Shown here: piece by piece, positions 50,401 through 58,128 of the stretch | Position numbering within the stretch: position 1 is the stretch's first letter | Layout: each line of letters begins with the position of its first letter | Origin: Saccharopolyspora rosea | GTDB taxonomy: Bacteria > Actinomycetota > Actinomycetes > Mycobacteriales > Pseudonocardiaceae | Assembly (NCBI RefSeq): GCF_025643595.1 | Contig: NZ_CP102826.1 | Span: 62,001-126,000, forward strand | Direction: 5' to 3' | Length of the DNA stretch: 64,000 nucleotides | Program-made: the position numbers and the translations under genes | The notes under the pieces: generated by a model | Database searches by the model: none | What the model was told of the DNA's origin: nothing | The model's input: only the letters and a program-made list of their open reading frames with translations

Positions 50401-50699
50401 CCCCGGTCGGCGCGGGCGGCTCGGCGCTGTCCGGCGGGGAGGCGCAGCGGGTCGCGCTGGCCCGCGCGCTGCTGGTCGCCGACGCCGAACTGGTGCTGCT
50501 CGACGAGCCGACCGCGCACCTGGACGTGCCGACGGCGGACGCCCTGCTCGTCCGCCTGCGCCGCGCGCTGCGCGATCGCACGGTGATCCACGTGACGCAC
50601 CGCTGGTCGGAGACCGCGCACGCGGACGTGGTGCTGCGGGTGGAGGGCGGTGAGATCACGGTCGTCCGCGACGCGGACGGCGCCCTAATCCCCGGCTGA
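47430..50699 (+). CDS. cydDC: fused CydDC-type ABC exporter
   Basis: 1089 aa; two complete ABC half-transporters in one chain. CydD half (about 1-545): six TM, Walker A GFDGIGPSGSGKST, signature LSTGERQRVAVARALL, Walker B ILLLDEPTAHLD. CydC half (about 560-1089): six TM, Walker A VVGPSGGGKSTLV, signature LSGGEAQRVALARALL, Walker B LVLLDEPTAHLD. In E. coli CydDC is a heterodimer needed for cytochrome bd assembly (exports thiols or takes up heme, still debated). Fusion is common in actinobacteria. The first Walker A is preceded by the unusual EGFDGI. ATG 47430 overlaps the cydB stop. Confidence 0.96.
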   Translation: MSRSASPLGALPRLSASARRALLVGGILAAAHAAALIVQAWSLASALAAVVSHGARPDAISGYLAVLAGAVVARAVLGWATETVSARAAAGAKEELRARLLDAALRRGPEWIRERGAAQVTALATKGLDALDAYFTKYLPALVTAAVVPPLVGAWILFSDWVSALVVVLTVPLVPLFAWLVGKYTEQRTSRAADAVQRLSGQLLELVRALPVLTAFGRARAQGAVVRRVSDNHRRTTVATLRIAFLSALVLELLSSLSVAVVAVGIGLRLVSGELDLATGLLVLVLAPECYLPLRAAGAAHHASEDGVEAVHRVAEIVDGTPEGGGHDVPPDDATLRVRGLRVRRRGGAAPDGISFTARPGEIVRLEGFDGIGPSGSGKSTTLSALLGFTAPDGGEITCGGVDVGRFDRALWRRRIAWVPQHPTFTGGTVADELRVAVADQPAGTDAGLDDVLADVAAGHLRDRRVDELSTGERQRVAVARALLRTRGEAAILLLDEPTAHLDASTAHRVDAAIRRAADAGAAVVLASHRAAAGAGEPEPVPEPPRTAAADLPPARGRLRDLVTPRTLFGVALGALSLLSGLALTATSAWLIARASQQPPILTLSVAVVGVRTFALSRAVLRYAERLVTHDAAFRMSGELRERLWDALVRLGPVRTAALRRGEGVARLVDDVDAVRDLVPRVLLPPLVAVVVAVAAVVLQAFVLPEAGALLAGALLAACVAAPLAAVAAERRASAAAAEGRRRVAARVLALLDGSAELLAFGAHAARRAELAAEDRRLASRARRAAFGAGAATAASTLLVGVAIVGSAWFAARAVAEGRLAPELAPVLGLVPLAAAEAVALLAPAAQQWRPLREAQARLVPLLRAEPDGAATPERGGDVELADVDARWPGAAEPALRGARVRIPAGTHVAVVGPSGGGKSTLVAVLLGALGAERGRVRAPERPAWCPQDPQLVSTTIRENLRLAAPDASDQRLVEALRLAGLPGWGDRLDTPVGAGGSALSGGEAQRVALARALLVADAELVLLDEPTAHLDVPTADALLVRLRRALRDRTVIHVTHRWSETAHADVVLRVEGGEITVVRDADGALIPG

Positions 50700-50754
50700 C
50701 CCTGTGACCTGCGTCGTCGATGACGGCGATCGTCCATCCGGGAGCTATAGCCTC

Positions 50755-51912
50755 GTGTTCGTCATGGATTCCACGCTCGCCAGGCAGGTGCTGCTGGCCT
50801 CCACCGAGATCACCAGGGTGGCGCTGTCCGCGCAGGACCCCGAGGCGGTCCTGCCCATGGTCGTGCGCCACGCCGCCGAACTCGCCGAGGCCGACCTGGG
50901 CGTCGTTACCGTGCGCGGCGACGACGGGCGGCTCACCGTCGAGGCCGCCTACGGCGCGCCCTCGGCGACCAGCCCGTTGCACGACCCCGTCGGCACGGTG
51001 CTCTCCTCGCGGTCCGCGGCGGCGCGCGTGGCCCGCAGCGGCGTGCCCGTCGTCGTCGACGACCTGATCGACGACCCGCTGACCGCTCCCTACGTGCCGC
51101 CCGCGCTGCGCGTCTACGGCCCGTTCGCGGTCGCGCCCTTCGGCACCCGGGAGCGGCGGCTCGGCGCGCTCGCGGTGTACCGGCGGCGCGGTGCCAGCAT
51201 CTTCACCCGGGTCGCGGTGGACGTGCTGACCTCGTTCGCGGCGCAGGCCGGGCTCGCCCTGGTGCTCGCCGAGGGGTCCACCGCGCGCCAGCGGATCGCC
51301 GTCTACCAGGAGCGCGAACGCATCGCCCGGGACCTGCACGACGTGATCGTGCAGCGGCTGTACGCGGCCGGCGTGCAGCTCGACGTGCTGCAGCGCAGGC
51401 TCGCCGACCGGGTCGACGACGCCGACGCCCGGCGGCTGTCGGAGACCGTCGAGCAGATCGACCAGGCCATCGCCGAGGTCCGGGAGACCGCGCGCACCCT
51501 GCGCTCGGCCGACCCGGAGACCCCCACGTGCACGACCGCGTTGGACGACTCCATGCGCGCCGAGGTGCGCATCGCGGGGGAACTGCTCGGCCGCCCGCCG
51601 CAGCTGGAGATCGACGGCGATCTGGCCGCGGTCCCGGTGGCGGTCGCGGACCACGCGCGGGCCGCGCTGCGCGAGGCGCTGTCCAACGTGGTCCGCCACT
51701 CCGGCGCGGGGACCGTCCTGGTCCGGGTCCGCTGCACGCACTCCGGTCTGCGCCTGCAGGTCGTCGACGACGGCTGCGGAATCCCGCGCGACGTCAGCAA
51801 GCGCGGCCTGCGCAACCTGGAGGAGCGGGCGGTCGCGGCCGGGGGACGCTGCGCCATCACGTCCTCCCCGGACAGCGGCACCACGGTGACCTGGGAAGTC
51901 CCGCTGAGCTGA
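50755..51912 (+). CDS. GAF-domain sensor histidine kinase (NarX/DosS-like)
   Basis: 385 aa. One GAF domain (about 15-180), then HisKA_3 (RERIARDLHDVIVQRLYAAG, phospho-His about residue 199) and HATPase (LREALSNVVRHSGAGTVLV, VDDGCGIPRDVSKRGLRNLEERA). No TM: a soluble redox or oxygen sensor. Matches DosS/DosT after the GAF (RDLHD-x-IVQRLYAAG-x-QLD). GTG 50755 and ATG 50764 are candidate starts; a TATAGC directly before them could be a -10, so the mRNA may be leaderless. It follows cyd by 55 nt and is convergent with its likely regulator. Confidence 0.92.
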   Translation: MFVMDSTLARQVLLASTEITRVALSAQDPEAVLPMVVRHAAELAEADLGVVTVRGDDGRLTVEAAYGAPSATSPLHDPVGTVLSSRSAAARVARSGVPVVVDDLIDDPLTAPYVPPALRVYGPFAVAPFGTRERRLGALAVYRRRGASIFTRVAVDVLTSFAAQAGLALVLAEGSTARQRIAVYQERERIARDLHDVIVQRLYAAGVQLDVLQRRLADRVDDADARRLSETVEQIDQAIAEVRETARTLRSADPETPTCTTALDDSMRAEVRIAGELLGRPPQLEIDGDLAAVPVAVADHARAALREALSNVVRHSGAGTVLVRVRCTHSGLRLQVVDDGCGIPRDVSKRGLRNLEERAVAAGGRCAITSSPDSGTTVTWEVPLS

Positions 51913-51970
51913 GCCTTTGAGCGTCTTGTGAACTCGGTGTGCGTGGCGGTGCCGGCTGCGAGACCACTCA
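51911..51970. repeat. interspersed repeat copy E
   Basis: GAGCCTTTGAGCGTCTTGTG, then AACTCGGTGTGCGTGGCGG and TGCCGGCTGCGAGACCACTC. Begins within the kinase stop codon. The inner half GTGAGTGGTCTCGC (reverse) also occurs in the composite element near 55749, so this is a second sub-type of the family. Confidence 0.6.
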
Positions 51971-52030
51971 CCAGAGCAGGGGAAAGCAGCTCGTCCTCGC
52001 CTGCGCCGTTGCGGACCTGTTCGAAGACAG

Positions 52031-52681
52031 TCAGGTCGACGACTGGCGGCGGGCGACCCAGGCGGCGGCCTGGGTGCGGCGTTCCATGCCGAGCTTGGCC
52101 AGCACCGCCGTCACGTAGTTCTTGACCGTCTTCTCCGCGAGGAACATCCGCTCGGCGATCTGGCGGTTCGTCAGGCCCTCGCCGATCAGCTCCAGCACCC
52201 GGCGCTCGCGCTCGGTGAGCACGGCGAGCTCGTCCGGTTCCGGGTTGCTGGCCTGGCGCAGCCGGTCCAGGACGCGCGCCGTGGTCACCGGGTCCAGCAG
52301 CGAGCGGCCCGCGGCGACCTCCCGCACGGCGTTCACCAGGTCCTGCCCGCGGACCTGCTTGAGCAGGTAGCCGGACGCCCCGGCGTTGATCGCGCCGACC
52401 AGCGCCTGCTCGTCGTCGAAGGCGGTGAGCACCAGGCAGTGCGGGGCGTCGGGCAGCTCGCGCAGCCGACGGCACAGCTGCAGGCCGTCGCCGTCGGGCA
52501 GCCGCATGTCGATGACCGCGACGTCCGGCCGGGTCGCCTGCGCCCGCACCATGGCCTCGTCGACCCCGCCCGCCTCCGCGACGACCTCGACGTCGTCCTC
52601 GGTGTCGAGCAGGTCCCGCAACCCCCGGCGCACGACCTCGTGATCGTCGACAAGAAGTACCCGCACTGGCACGGGGTCCAC
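52031..52681 (-). CDS. NarL/DosR-type response regulator
   Basis: About 216 aa. Receiver (VRVLLVDDHEVVRRGLRDLL, VIDMRLPDGDGLQL with phospho-Asp, GYLLKQVRG) and C-terminal LuxR helix-turn-helix (LTERERRVLELIGEGLTNRQ, IAERMFLAEKTVKNYVTAVL). EKTVKNYVTAVLAKLGM with the LGMERRTQAAAW end matches DosR/DevR. GTG 52681 taken; GTG 52672 and GTG 52720 are alternatives, none with a strong ribosome binding site. Likely partner of the GAF kinase at 50755 and a candidate controller of the cyd operon under low O2 (inference). Confidence 0.92.
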   Translation of the reverse strand: MDPVPVRVLLVDDHEVVRRGLRDLLDTEDDVEVVAEAGGVDEAMVRAQATRPDVAVIDMRLPDGDGLQLCRRLRELPDAPHCLVLTAFDDEQALVGAINAGASGYLLKQVRGQDLVNAVREVAAGRSLLDPVTTARVLDRLRQASNPEPDELAVLTERERRVLELIGEGLTNRQIAERMFLAEKTVKNYVTAVLAKLGMERRTQAAAWVARRQSST

Positions 52682-52736
52682 GCTACGGACGCGCGCCGAC
52701 CCGGGCGCGCTCAGGGTCACCTGACCCGAAGGGATT

Positions 52737-53240
52737 TCAGGACTTGCTGGCTTTCCGCTTCGCGGTCTTGGCGGCGCTCCTGGTGCGGGCCTTGGCCTTG
52801 CGGGCGCGGCGCCGAGCCCGCCAGCCCATGGACGGTTTGCCGCCGGTGTCGGCGGCCGAGATGAGCAGCCCGCCGAGCAGCCCGAGGTTCTTGAGGAAGT
52901 GGATCTGCTGCTCGGTGCGCTGCCCGGCGTCCTCGTACTCCCACCACGAGTGCCCGGCGAACGTCGTGGGGATGACGCTGCACGCCAGCGCCGCCGAGGA
53001 CAGGCGGGGGAACCGGCCGAGCGCCAGCATGGTCCCCGCGCCGATCTTCACGGCCGCGTCGATGCGCACCAGCGTCTCCGGATCGGTCGGGAGCTGCTCG
53101 GGCAGGGAGACGTCACCGAGGGTCCGGTCCAGCAGGTGCGCGGTGGCCTTGGCGTGGTCGGGAGTGTTGCGCAGCGCGTTGATCCCGCCGTAGACGAACG
53201 TCGCCGCGAGCAACGGGCGGGCCAGACGGCGAAGCAGCAT
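52737..53240 (-). CDS. DoxX-family membrane protein
   Basis: 167 aa with four TM helices and a strongly basic C-terminal tail (RRRARKAKARTRSAAKTAKR). Marks: RPLLAATFVYGGINALRNTP and LALGRFPRLSSAALACSVIP. DoxX proteins are quinone- or thiosulfate-linked membrane redox proteins; in mycobacteria DoxX joins SodA and a thiol oxidoreductase. ATG 53240 has GGAGG 6 nt upstream. It faces the same direction as the DosR-like gene, 56 nt apart. Confidence 0.88.
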   Translation of the reverse strand: MLLRRLARPLLAATFVYGGINALRNTPDHAKATAHLLDRTLGDVSLPEQLPTDPETLVRIDAAVKIGAGTMLALGRFPRLSSAALACSVIPTTFAGHSWWEYEDAGQRTEQQIHFLKNLGLLGGLLISAADTGGKPSMGWRARRRARKAKARTRSAAKTAKRKASKS

Positions 53241-53306
53241 CGGGGCACCTCCTGGATGATCGGCCGTTGCACCCGACCGTACTCATTCGCCACGGCCTCC
53301 GCGCGG

Positions 53307-53918
53307 TCACAGCTGGTCGACCGGTGCGAACACCTCGTCCCAGGCCGCGGCGACCTGCCGGGCGCACAGTTCCGGCGGCACACCGCCGACCCCGGTGCCC
53401 AGTCCGGGCATGGCGACCGAACGGACGACCTGCCGCACCGGCGCGCCGTTCTCCAGCACCCCGTCGGCCCACAGGCGCAGCACCGCGCGCGCCGCGAGGT
53501 AGGGGTGCACGGTGTCCGCGGGCAGCCGTTCCCCCGGCTCCCGCATGGTCGGCGCGCTGAACAGCCAGATCGGGTTGGGCACCCCGGTGGGCACCAGCAG
53601 CGCCTCGCCCACGGGGAGCTCGCCGCCGTGGTAGGCGAGCACGGCGCTGCGCACCTGCTGCTCCACCTCGGGGAAGGCGCGGGCGTAGACGGCGTCGATG
53701 CCGCCGCGCATCCAGCCGTAGGAGTTCGCCGGGCTCACCACCGCGTCGATGCCCAGGTCCAGCACCGAACCGTGGTGGACGGCCAGTCCCGCCCGGTTCT
53801 CGGCGATCTCGTGCCAGGCTGCGGCCAGCGGCTCGTCCAACGCGCACAGGACGAGTTGCAGCTCCGGCTCCGCTCCTTCCGTCGAGCGCTCCGAATCCGC
53901 GGTCACGTCCCACAGCAT
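53307..53918 (-). CDS. macro-domain (ADP-ribose-binding) protein
   Basis: 203 aa, one macro domain: VHHGSVLDLGIDAVVSPANS, YGWMRGGIDAVYARAFPEVE (the Asn and the Gly-rich phosphate loop of the family) and VRSVAMPGLGTGVGGVPPEL, the second phosphate loop. Binds or hydrolyses ADP-ribose derivatives (O-acetyl-ADP-ribose, ADP-ribosylated proteins). The longer N-terminus (about 45 aa, DVTADSERSTEGAEPELQLV) is not explained. Cytosolic; no toxin (DarT) partner adjoins. Confidence 0.9.
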   Translation of the reverse strand: MLWDVTADSERSTEGAEPELQLVLCALDEPLAAAWHEIAENRAGLAVHHGSVLDLGIDAVVSPANSYGWMRGGIDAVYARAFPEVEQQVRSAVLAYHGGELPVGEALLVPTGVPNPIWLFSAPTMREPGERLPADTVHPYLAARAVLRLWADGVLENGAPVRQVVRSVAMPGLGTGVGGVPPELCARQVAAAWDEVFAPVDQL

Positions 53919-54026
53919 CGCAGGAATGTCCGCGCGGGTGGCATTGGGTAGGTCACACCCCGCCCGGAACGACGATCACCGCCCCGGGTGGCGCGGCCCA
54001 CATCCTGGCCCCCTTAGGCTGGTCAC

Positions 54027-54950
54027 GTGCCAGACATCGCGTATCTCGGCCCGCCGGGCACGTTCACCGAGCAGGCGACCCGGACCCTGACCGAGGGGTT
54101 CGACGCCGCACTCGTCCCCTACGACACCGTTCCGCTGGCGCTGGCCGCGGTCCGCTCCGGTGACGTGCTGGCGGCGGGCGTGCCGGTGGAGAACTCGGTC
54201 GAGGGCGCGGTGCCTGCCACGATGGACGCGCTCGTCACGGGCGAACCGCTCGTCGCGGTGGGGGAGGCGATGCTGCCGGTGCGGTTCGACGTGCTGGCCC
54301 GCCCCGGCACCGAGCTCGACAAGATCGGCACGGTCGCCAGCCATCCGCACGCGCTGGCGCAGGTCCGCGGCTGGTTGGAGGCGAACCTGCCGGGCGCCGA
54401 CGCGATCGCCACCAAGTCCACCGCCGCCGCGGCGGCCGCGGTGCGGGCGGGGGAGTTCGACGCGGCGATCAGCGCGCCGGTGGCCCTGGAGCACTACCCC
54501 GAGCTGGATCGGCTCGTCGAGGGGGTCGCCGACGTGCCGGACGCGCTCACCCGGTTCGCGCTCGTGCGCCGCCCGGGCGTGCTGCCGGATCCCACCGGGG
54601 CGGACCGGACCTCGGTGGCCGCGGTGATCACCGACGAGGTGGGGGCGCTGTCCGAGCTGCTGTCCGAACTGTCGCTGCGCGGCATCAACTTGAGCCGCAT
54701 CGAGTCCCGCCCGACCAAGGACCGGCTCGGCGAGTACCGGTTCTTCCTGGACTTCGACGGTCACGTGGCGGACGCGCGGGTCGGCGATGCGCTGACCGCG
54801 CTGCGCCGCCGGTGCAGCGAGGTCCGCTTCCTGGGCTCCTACCCGAAGGCGGACCGGTCGCCGGCCTCGGTGCGCCCCTCCGCGTCCGAGCAGGCGTTCC
54901 AGGAATCCGCGCAGTGGTTGGAGGACGTGCGCGCGGGACGACTGGCATGA
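54027..54950 (+). CDS. pheA: prephenate dehydratase
   Basis: Converts prephenate to phenylpyruvate in phenylalanine biosynthesis. 307 aa, monofunctional (no chorismate mutase domain). PDT domain with IAYLGPPGTFTEQATRTLTE, GVPVENSVEGAVPATMDAL and the catalytic TRF in VPDALTRFALVRR; then a regulatory ACT domain (VITDEVGALSELLSELSLRG, INLSRIESRPTK, RFFLDFDGHVADA). Feedback inhibition by phenylalanine is therefore expected. GTG 54027. Overlaps the next gene by ATGA, as in M. tuberculosis (pheA-gpm2). Confidence 0.96.
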   Translation: MPDIAYLGPPGTFTEQATRTLTEGFDAALVPYDTVPLALAAVRSGDVLAAGVPVENSVEGAVPATMDALVTGEPLVAVGEAMLPVRFDVLARPGTELDKIGTVASHPHALAQVRGWLEANLPGADAIATKSTAAAAAAVRAGEFDAAISAPVALEHYPELDRLVEGVADVPDALTRFALVRRPGVLPDPTGADRTSVAAVITDEVGALSELLSELSLRGINLSRIESRPTKDRLGEYRFFLDFDGHVADARVGDALTALRRRCSEVRFLGSYPKADRSPASVRPSASEQAFQESAQWLEDVRAGRLA

Positions 54951-55600
54951 GCGGACCGCTGCTGTCCGCTCCCGGCACCCCGATCCGCCTGATCCTCGCC
55001 CGCCACGGCCAGACCCCGGCCAACGTCGACCACGTGCTGGACACCTTGCCGCCCGGCCCCGGCCTGACCGACCTGGGCCGTCGGCAGGCGGCGGAACTGG
55101 CCGACCGGCTCGCCGGGGAGAAGGTCGTCTCGGTGCACGCCAGCCGCGCGCTGCGGGCGCAGCAGACCGCCGCACCGCTGGCGCGGCGCCACGGGTTGTC
55201 GGTCGAGGTCGCCGACGGCACGCACGAGATCTACGTCGGCGAGCTGGAGAAGCGCGGTGATCCCGACGCGCTGCGGACGTTCGACGAGGTGTACGCGGAG
55301 TGGCACGCCGGGCGGCTGGACCGGCCGATGCCGGGCGGCGAGACCGGTCGGCAGGCCGTGGACCGGTTCGTCGGCTCGGCCCGGCGCGTCCTCGACGACG
55401 GCCTCACCAGCGGTGCGGTCGTGCTGGTCAGCCACGGGGCGATGCTGCGCCTGGTGGCGGTTCGGCTGGCCGCCAACATCACCGCGGACGAGGCGGAGCG
55501 CGTCCACCTGCCCAACACCGGGCTCATCGTGCTCGAACCCGACCCGGACACCGCCACCGGCTGGCGGTGCAGCCAGTGGGACGGCCTGGACCCGAACTGA
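54947..55600 (+). CDS. histidine phosphatase superfamily protein (phosphoglycerate mutase-like)
   Basis: 217 aa. N-terminal RLILARHGQTPANVDHVLDT (phospho-His RHG), GLTDLGRRQAAELADRLAG, SRALRAQQTAAPLARRHG and the C-terminal GAVVLVSHGAMLRLVAVRLA with second His. It is an acid-phosphatase-like branch member, not a glycolytic mutase (no long insertions). Substrate unknown. ATG 54947 within the pheA stop, so translationally coupled. Equivalent to the gene beside pheA in mycobacteria. Confidence 0.92.
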   Translation: MSGPLLSAPGTPIRLILARHGQTPANVDHVLDTLPPGPGLTDLGRRQAAELADRLAGEKVVSVHASRALRAQQTAAPLARRHGLSVEVADGTHEIYVGELEKRGDPDALRTFDEVYAEWHAGRLDRPMPGGETGRQAVDRFVGSARRVLDDGLTSGAVVLVSHGAMLRLVAVRLAANITADEAERVHLPNTGLIVLEPDPDTATGWRCSQWDGLDPN

Positions 55601-55683
55601 CGGGTTCGCGGAGCTGTCTGCGGGCTCGCCGGAAGCGGGTGGCGCGACTTGCCGCGCCCCCTCCGGCGCCAGCTTCGAGGTTT

Positions 55684-55966
55684 GAGTGCTGTCTTCGAAC
55701 TTGGTTCCGACGGGTCGTGGTAAGCGGCGACAGCCGCTTTCTCTTTCGGTGAGTGGTCTCGCCGCTGGCACCGCCGCGGGTTCTCAGCGGTCGTCTCGCG
55801 AGGACAGCCCCGACGCCGTGTATTGGGCATACATCAGGAGGGGCTCCCGGAGCCGATGTGACTGCGGCGCGCAGCGCATCCTTGGGGGGCGGTGGTCGGG
55901 CGACGGGCGGGCCGCTGAGGTCCCGCCACCGGCACCGCCACCCAAAACGAGTTCAAAGACAGGCTC
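55684..55966. repeat. MITE-like composite repeat (copy B)
   Basis: 283-bp element between the phosphatase gene and the stop of the zincin gene. Left end GAGTGCTGTCTTCGAACTTG is an imperfect inverted match to the right end, which reads GAGCCTGTCTTTGAACTCG (from 55966 leftward). Internal blocks ACATCAGGAGGGGCTCCCGG and GGGCCGCTGAGGT, plus the CCGCCACCGGCACCGCCACC end, are shared with the copy at 60647-60764, and GTGAGTGGTCTCGC with the copy at 51911. No ORF resembles a transposase. Together with 55601-55683 it fills the 369-bp gap. Confidence 0.7.
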
Positions 55967-55969
55967 TGA

Positions 55970-56320
55970 TCAACCCCAGCCGAGCCGGTGCAGCTTCTCG
56001 TCGTCGATGCCGAAGTGGTGGGCGATCTCGTGCAGCACCGTCACGGCGATCTCGTCGACCACCTCGTCCTCGCTGCCGCACATCTCCAGCAGCGGCGCGC
56101 GGTAGACGGTGATGCGGTCGGGCAGCACCCCGGCGTAGGTGCTGTCCCGCTCGGTCAACGCGATGCCCTCGTAGAGCCCGAGCAGTCCGGGGTCGTCGGG
56201 GTGGCGGTCCTCGACCAGCACGACCACGTTGTTCATCGCGGCGGCGAACTCCTCGGGGAGCAGGTCCAGGGCGTCGCCGACGAGCTCGTCGAACCGCGTT
56301 CGGGTCATCTCCACCGGCAT
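55970..56320 (-). CDS. metallopeptidase family protein (MetI-like zincin)
   Basis: 116 aa; the zinc site is VTVLHEIAHHFGIDDEKL (HExxHHFGIDD, both His and the third-ligand pattern of the zincin DUF1025 family). Other conserved parts: LPEEFAAAMNNVVVLVEDRH and PDDPGLLGLYEGI. Small and cytosolic; role unknown, related to archaemetzincin-like folds. Orthologous in place to M. tuberculosis Rv3836 (synteny). Its stop abuts the right end of the repeat element. Confidence 0.93.
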   Translation of the reverse strand: MPVEMTRTRFDELVGDALDLLPEEFAAAMNNVVVLVEDRHPDDPGLLGLYEGIALTERDSTYAGVLPDRITVYRAPLLEMCGSEDEVVDEIAVTVLHEIAHHFGIDDEKLHRLGWG

Positions 56321-56345
56321 GTGCCCGTTGTACCCGAAAAGTCCG

Positions 56346-57341
56346 TCAGCGGGGTTGTCCGGCGGGCACGCCCGGTTCCGGCGAACCGGTGTCCTGCGGC
56401 GCGGGTTGGTCGCCCACCTGCACCTCGCCCTTGACGCTGCCGGTGACCGGCGCGAGTCCGCTGCCGTCCGGCAGCTGGGCGCTGACCTTGCAGTTCACCT
56501 GCCGCGACCCGGCGTTCCAGCTCTCCTCGCGGAGCGTGTCCCAGTAGGGCACCAGGCCCTTGTCGTGCGCGGCGGTCGCCCCGCCCGCGTACCCGCCGGT
56601 CAGCTCCTCGCACCGAGCGGCCAGGAAGTGGTCCTGGTCGTCCTCGGCCGGGAAGCCGCCGGGGAACTGCTCCCCGAGGTTCACCAGCCCGGTGATCTCC
56701 ACCGAGTGCGGCTGCGAGCAGTCCACCGGGTCCCACACCGCGGTGCCGTTGATGCCCAGGCAGCGGCCCACCGGGTAGGTGTTGGACTGGTCGACCTTCG
56801 AGGCGCTGCCGCTGGTCCGGTAGAGCTTGCCGGACGGTCCGGGCTGCTGGAGCCCGCAGTGCAGGACCCGGTCGCCGGCGTTCCAGCCCTGCTCGCTCGG
56901 GGTGAACGCGCCGACCGCGAACCGCCCGTGCGGGTCGAACCGCCCCGACAGGAACTGCTGGGACACCGGGGTGCACCGCTCCTGCTTGATCTGCTGCCAC
57001 TGCTCGGTGTCCGGGAACGGCGCGCGGTCCGGGAACTGGTCGCGCATGTCGGCCTTGCCGGTGGCCTCGAACAGGTGCGGGCGGTCGCACGCGACCGCGC
57101 CGATGTCCGCGGCGTCGGGTTCGGTCCAGTTCAGGCAGGTGCCCGCGCGGGCGTCGAAGACCACCCGCGGTGCGGGGGAGGAGCCGATCCGGCCGGGTCC
57201 GCCGACCTCGCCCCCGACCGGCCAGTTCAGCAGGGCGCTGACCACCAGCACCAACAGCGCTCCGAGCGTCGCCGCGACCATGATCAGCCGGGCGTTCGGC
57301 GTCGTGCGCCGGGGACGGGGAGAGGGGGCGGGTCCGGACAT
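56346..57341 (-). CDS. septum formation family protein
   Basis: 331 aa, N-terminal TM anchor (LIMVAATLGALLVLVVSALL), then two copies of an extracytoplasmic Cys-containing module: first GTCLNWTEPDAADIGAVACD...PHLFEATG, second GRCLGINGTAVWDPVDCSQPHSVEITG (the Septum_form domain: C-L-x-W..D..V.C..PH..E). Pro-rich C-terminus. Predicted to act at the cell surface near the division site. Equivalent in position to Rv3835. Start ATG 57341. Confidence 0.88.
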   Translation of the reverse strand: MSGPAPSPRPRRTTPNARLIMVAATLGALLVLVVSALLNWPVGGEVGGPGRIGSSPAPRVVFDARAGTCLNWTEPDAADIGAVACDRPHLFEATGKADMRDQFPDRAPFPDTEQWQQIKQERCTPVSQQFLSGRFDPHGRFAVGAFTPSEQGWNAGDRVLHCGLQQPGPSGKLYRTSGSASKVDQSNTYPVGRCLGINGTAVWDPVDCSQPHSVEITGLVNLGEQFPGGFPAEDDQDHFLAARCEELTGGYAGGATAAHDKGLVPYWDTLREESWNAGSRQVNCKVSAQLPDGSGLAPVTGSVKGEVQVGDQPAPQDTGSPEPGVPAGQPR

Positions 57342-57459
57342 CGATCACATCATGCCTCGCGGGGCGCGCGATCGGCCGCAAGCTCGCCCGCGACTTTGTT
57401 GCCCGGTCGTGCCCCGCCGTGTCCCCCGACTAGGTAACGTGGCGCGGGGGAGTGGGCGA

Positions 57460-58125
57460 ATGACGGAAAACGGAAAGCCAGTGGCAGACGACGGTGCGCA
57501 CGAGCCCGAGGAGCAGGGCGCGCAGGAGCAGGGACCGCGGCAGGGCCGGATCCGCTACCAGGATCCGGAGACGACCCAGGCCCGGGAGCCGACGCTGGCC
57601 GAGCAGCGCGCCCGGATCGCGGCCGAGAAGCGCCGCGAGGAGCAGCGGCAGGCCGAGCTCGCCGCGGCGGAGCGCAAGTCGCAGACCCGCCGACGGGTGA
57701 TGATCGGCGGCGGCGCCACGGTCGGCGTCGTCGCGCTGGTGGCCGCGCTCTACTCGGCGTCCGAGGTCAGCAACCAGGCCAACGCGGTGAGCCGGTACTG
57801 CGGGGCGGACCAGCACGGCCAGGCCACCGTGCAGAGCGACCAGTTCTGCGACGAGCACTACGTCACCACGCACGGCGGGCACGTCGACCACCACACCGGC
57901 ATGTTCTTCATGCCGATCGTCCTGCCGGGCGGCGGCTTCGGCGGCTTCCAGTCCTACCGCTACGGCTACACCGACCCCGGTGCGCCCCCGCCCCGGGTGG
58001 GGCAGACGGTGCCGCACGCGAACTACTCCAAGCCGTCCGGCAGCACGATCAAGGACAGCACCGGGAAGACCGTGCAGCGCGGTGGTTTCGGGATCAGCAG
58101 CAAGAGCGGCAGCAGCGGGAGCTGA
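57460..58125 (+). CDS. single-TM protein, YgiB-like (DUF1190-like)
   Basis: 221 aa, ATG 57460. Highly charged Glu/Gln/Arg coiled coil (about 40-80), TM (about 80-103, MIGGGATVGVVALVAALYSA), then an extracytoplasmic part with YCGADQHGQATVQSDQFCD (two Cys), a Gly/Phe segment GGGFGGFQSYRYGYTDPG and a Ser/Gly tail ending VQRGGFGISSKSG. The position before a YgiC-like ATP-grasp gene and the tail pattern resemble the E. coli ygiB-ygiC pair (similarity judged by eye). Next gene begins 4 nt later. Confidence 0.75.
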   Translation: MTENGKPVADDGAHEPEEQGAQEQGPRQGRIRYQDPETTQAREPTLAEQRARIAAEKRREEQRQAELAAAERKSQTRRRVMIGGGATVGVVALVAALYSASEVSNQANAVSRYCGADQHGQATVQSDQFCDEHYVTTHGGHVDHHTGMFFMPIVLPGGGFGGFQSYRYGYTDPGAPPPRVGQTVPHANYSKPSGSTIKDSTGKTVQRGGFGISSKSGSSGS

Positions 58126-58128
58126 CGG

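Noticed and set aside
50740..50757. GCTATAGCC as a palindromic operator before the GAF kinase
   Set aside because: Too short to assign; more likely part of a -10 promoter element.
55601..55969. Search for a transposase or phage gene in the 55.6-56.0 kb gap
   Set aside because: No frame shows DDE or other recombinase motifs; the sequence is repeat-derived and non-coding.
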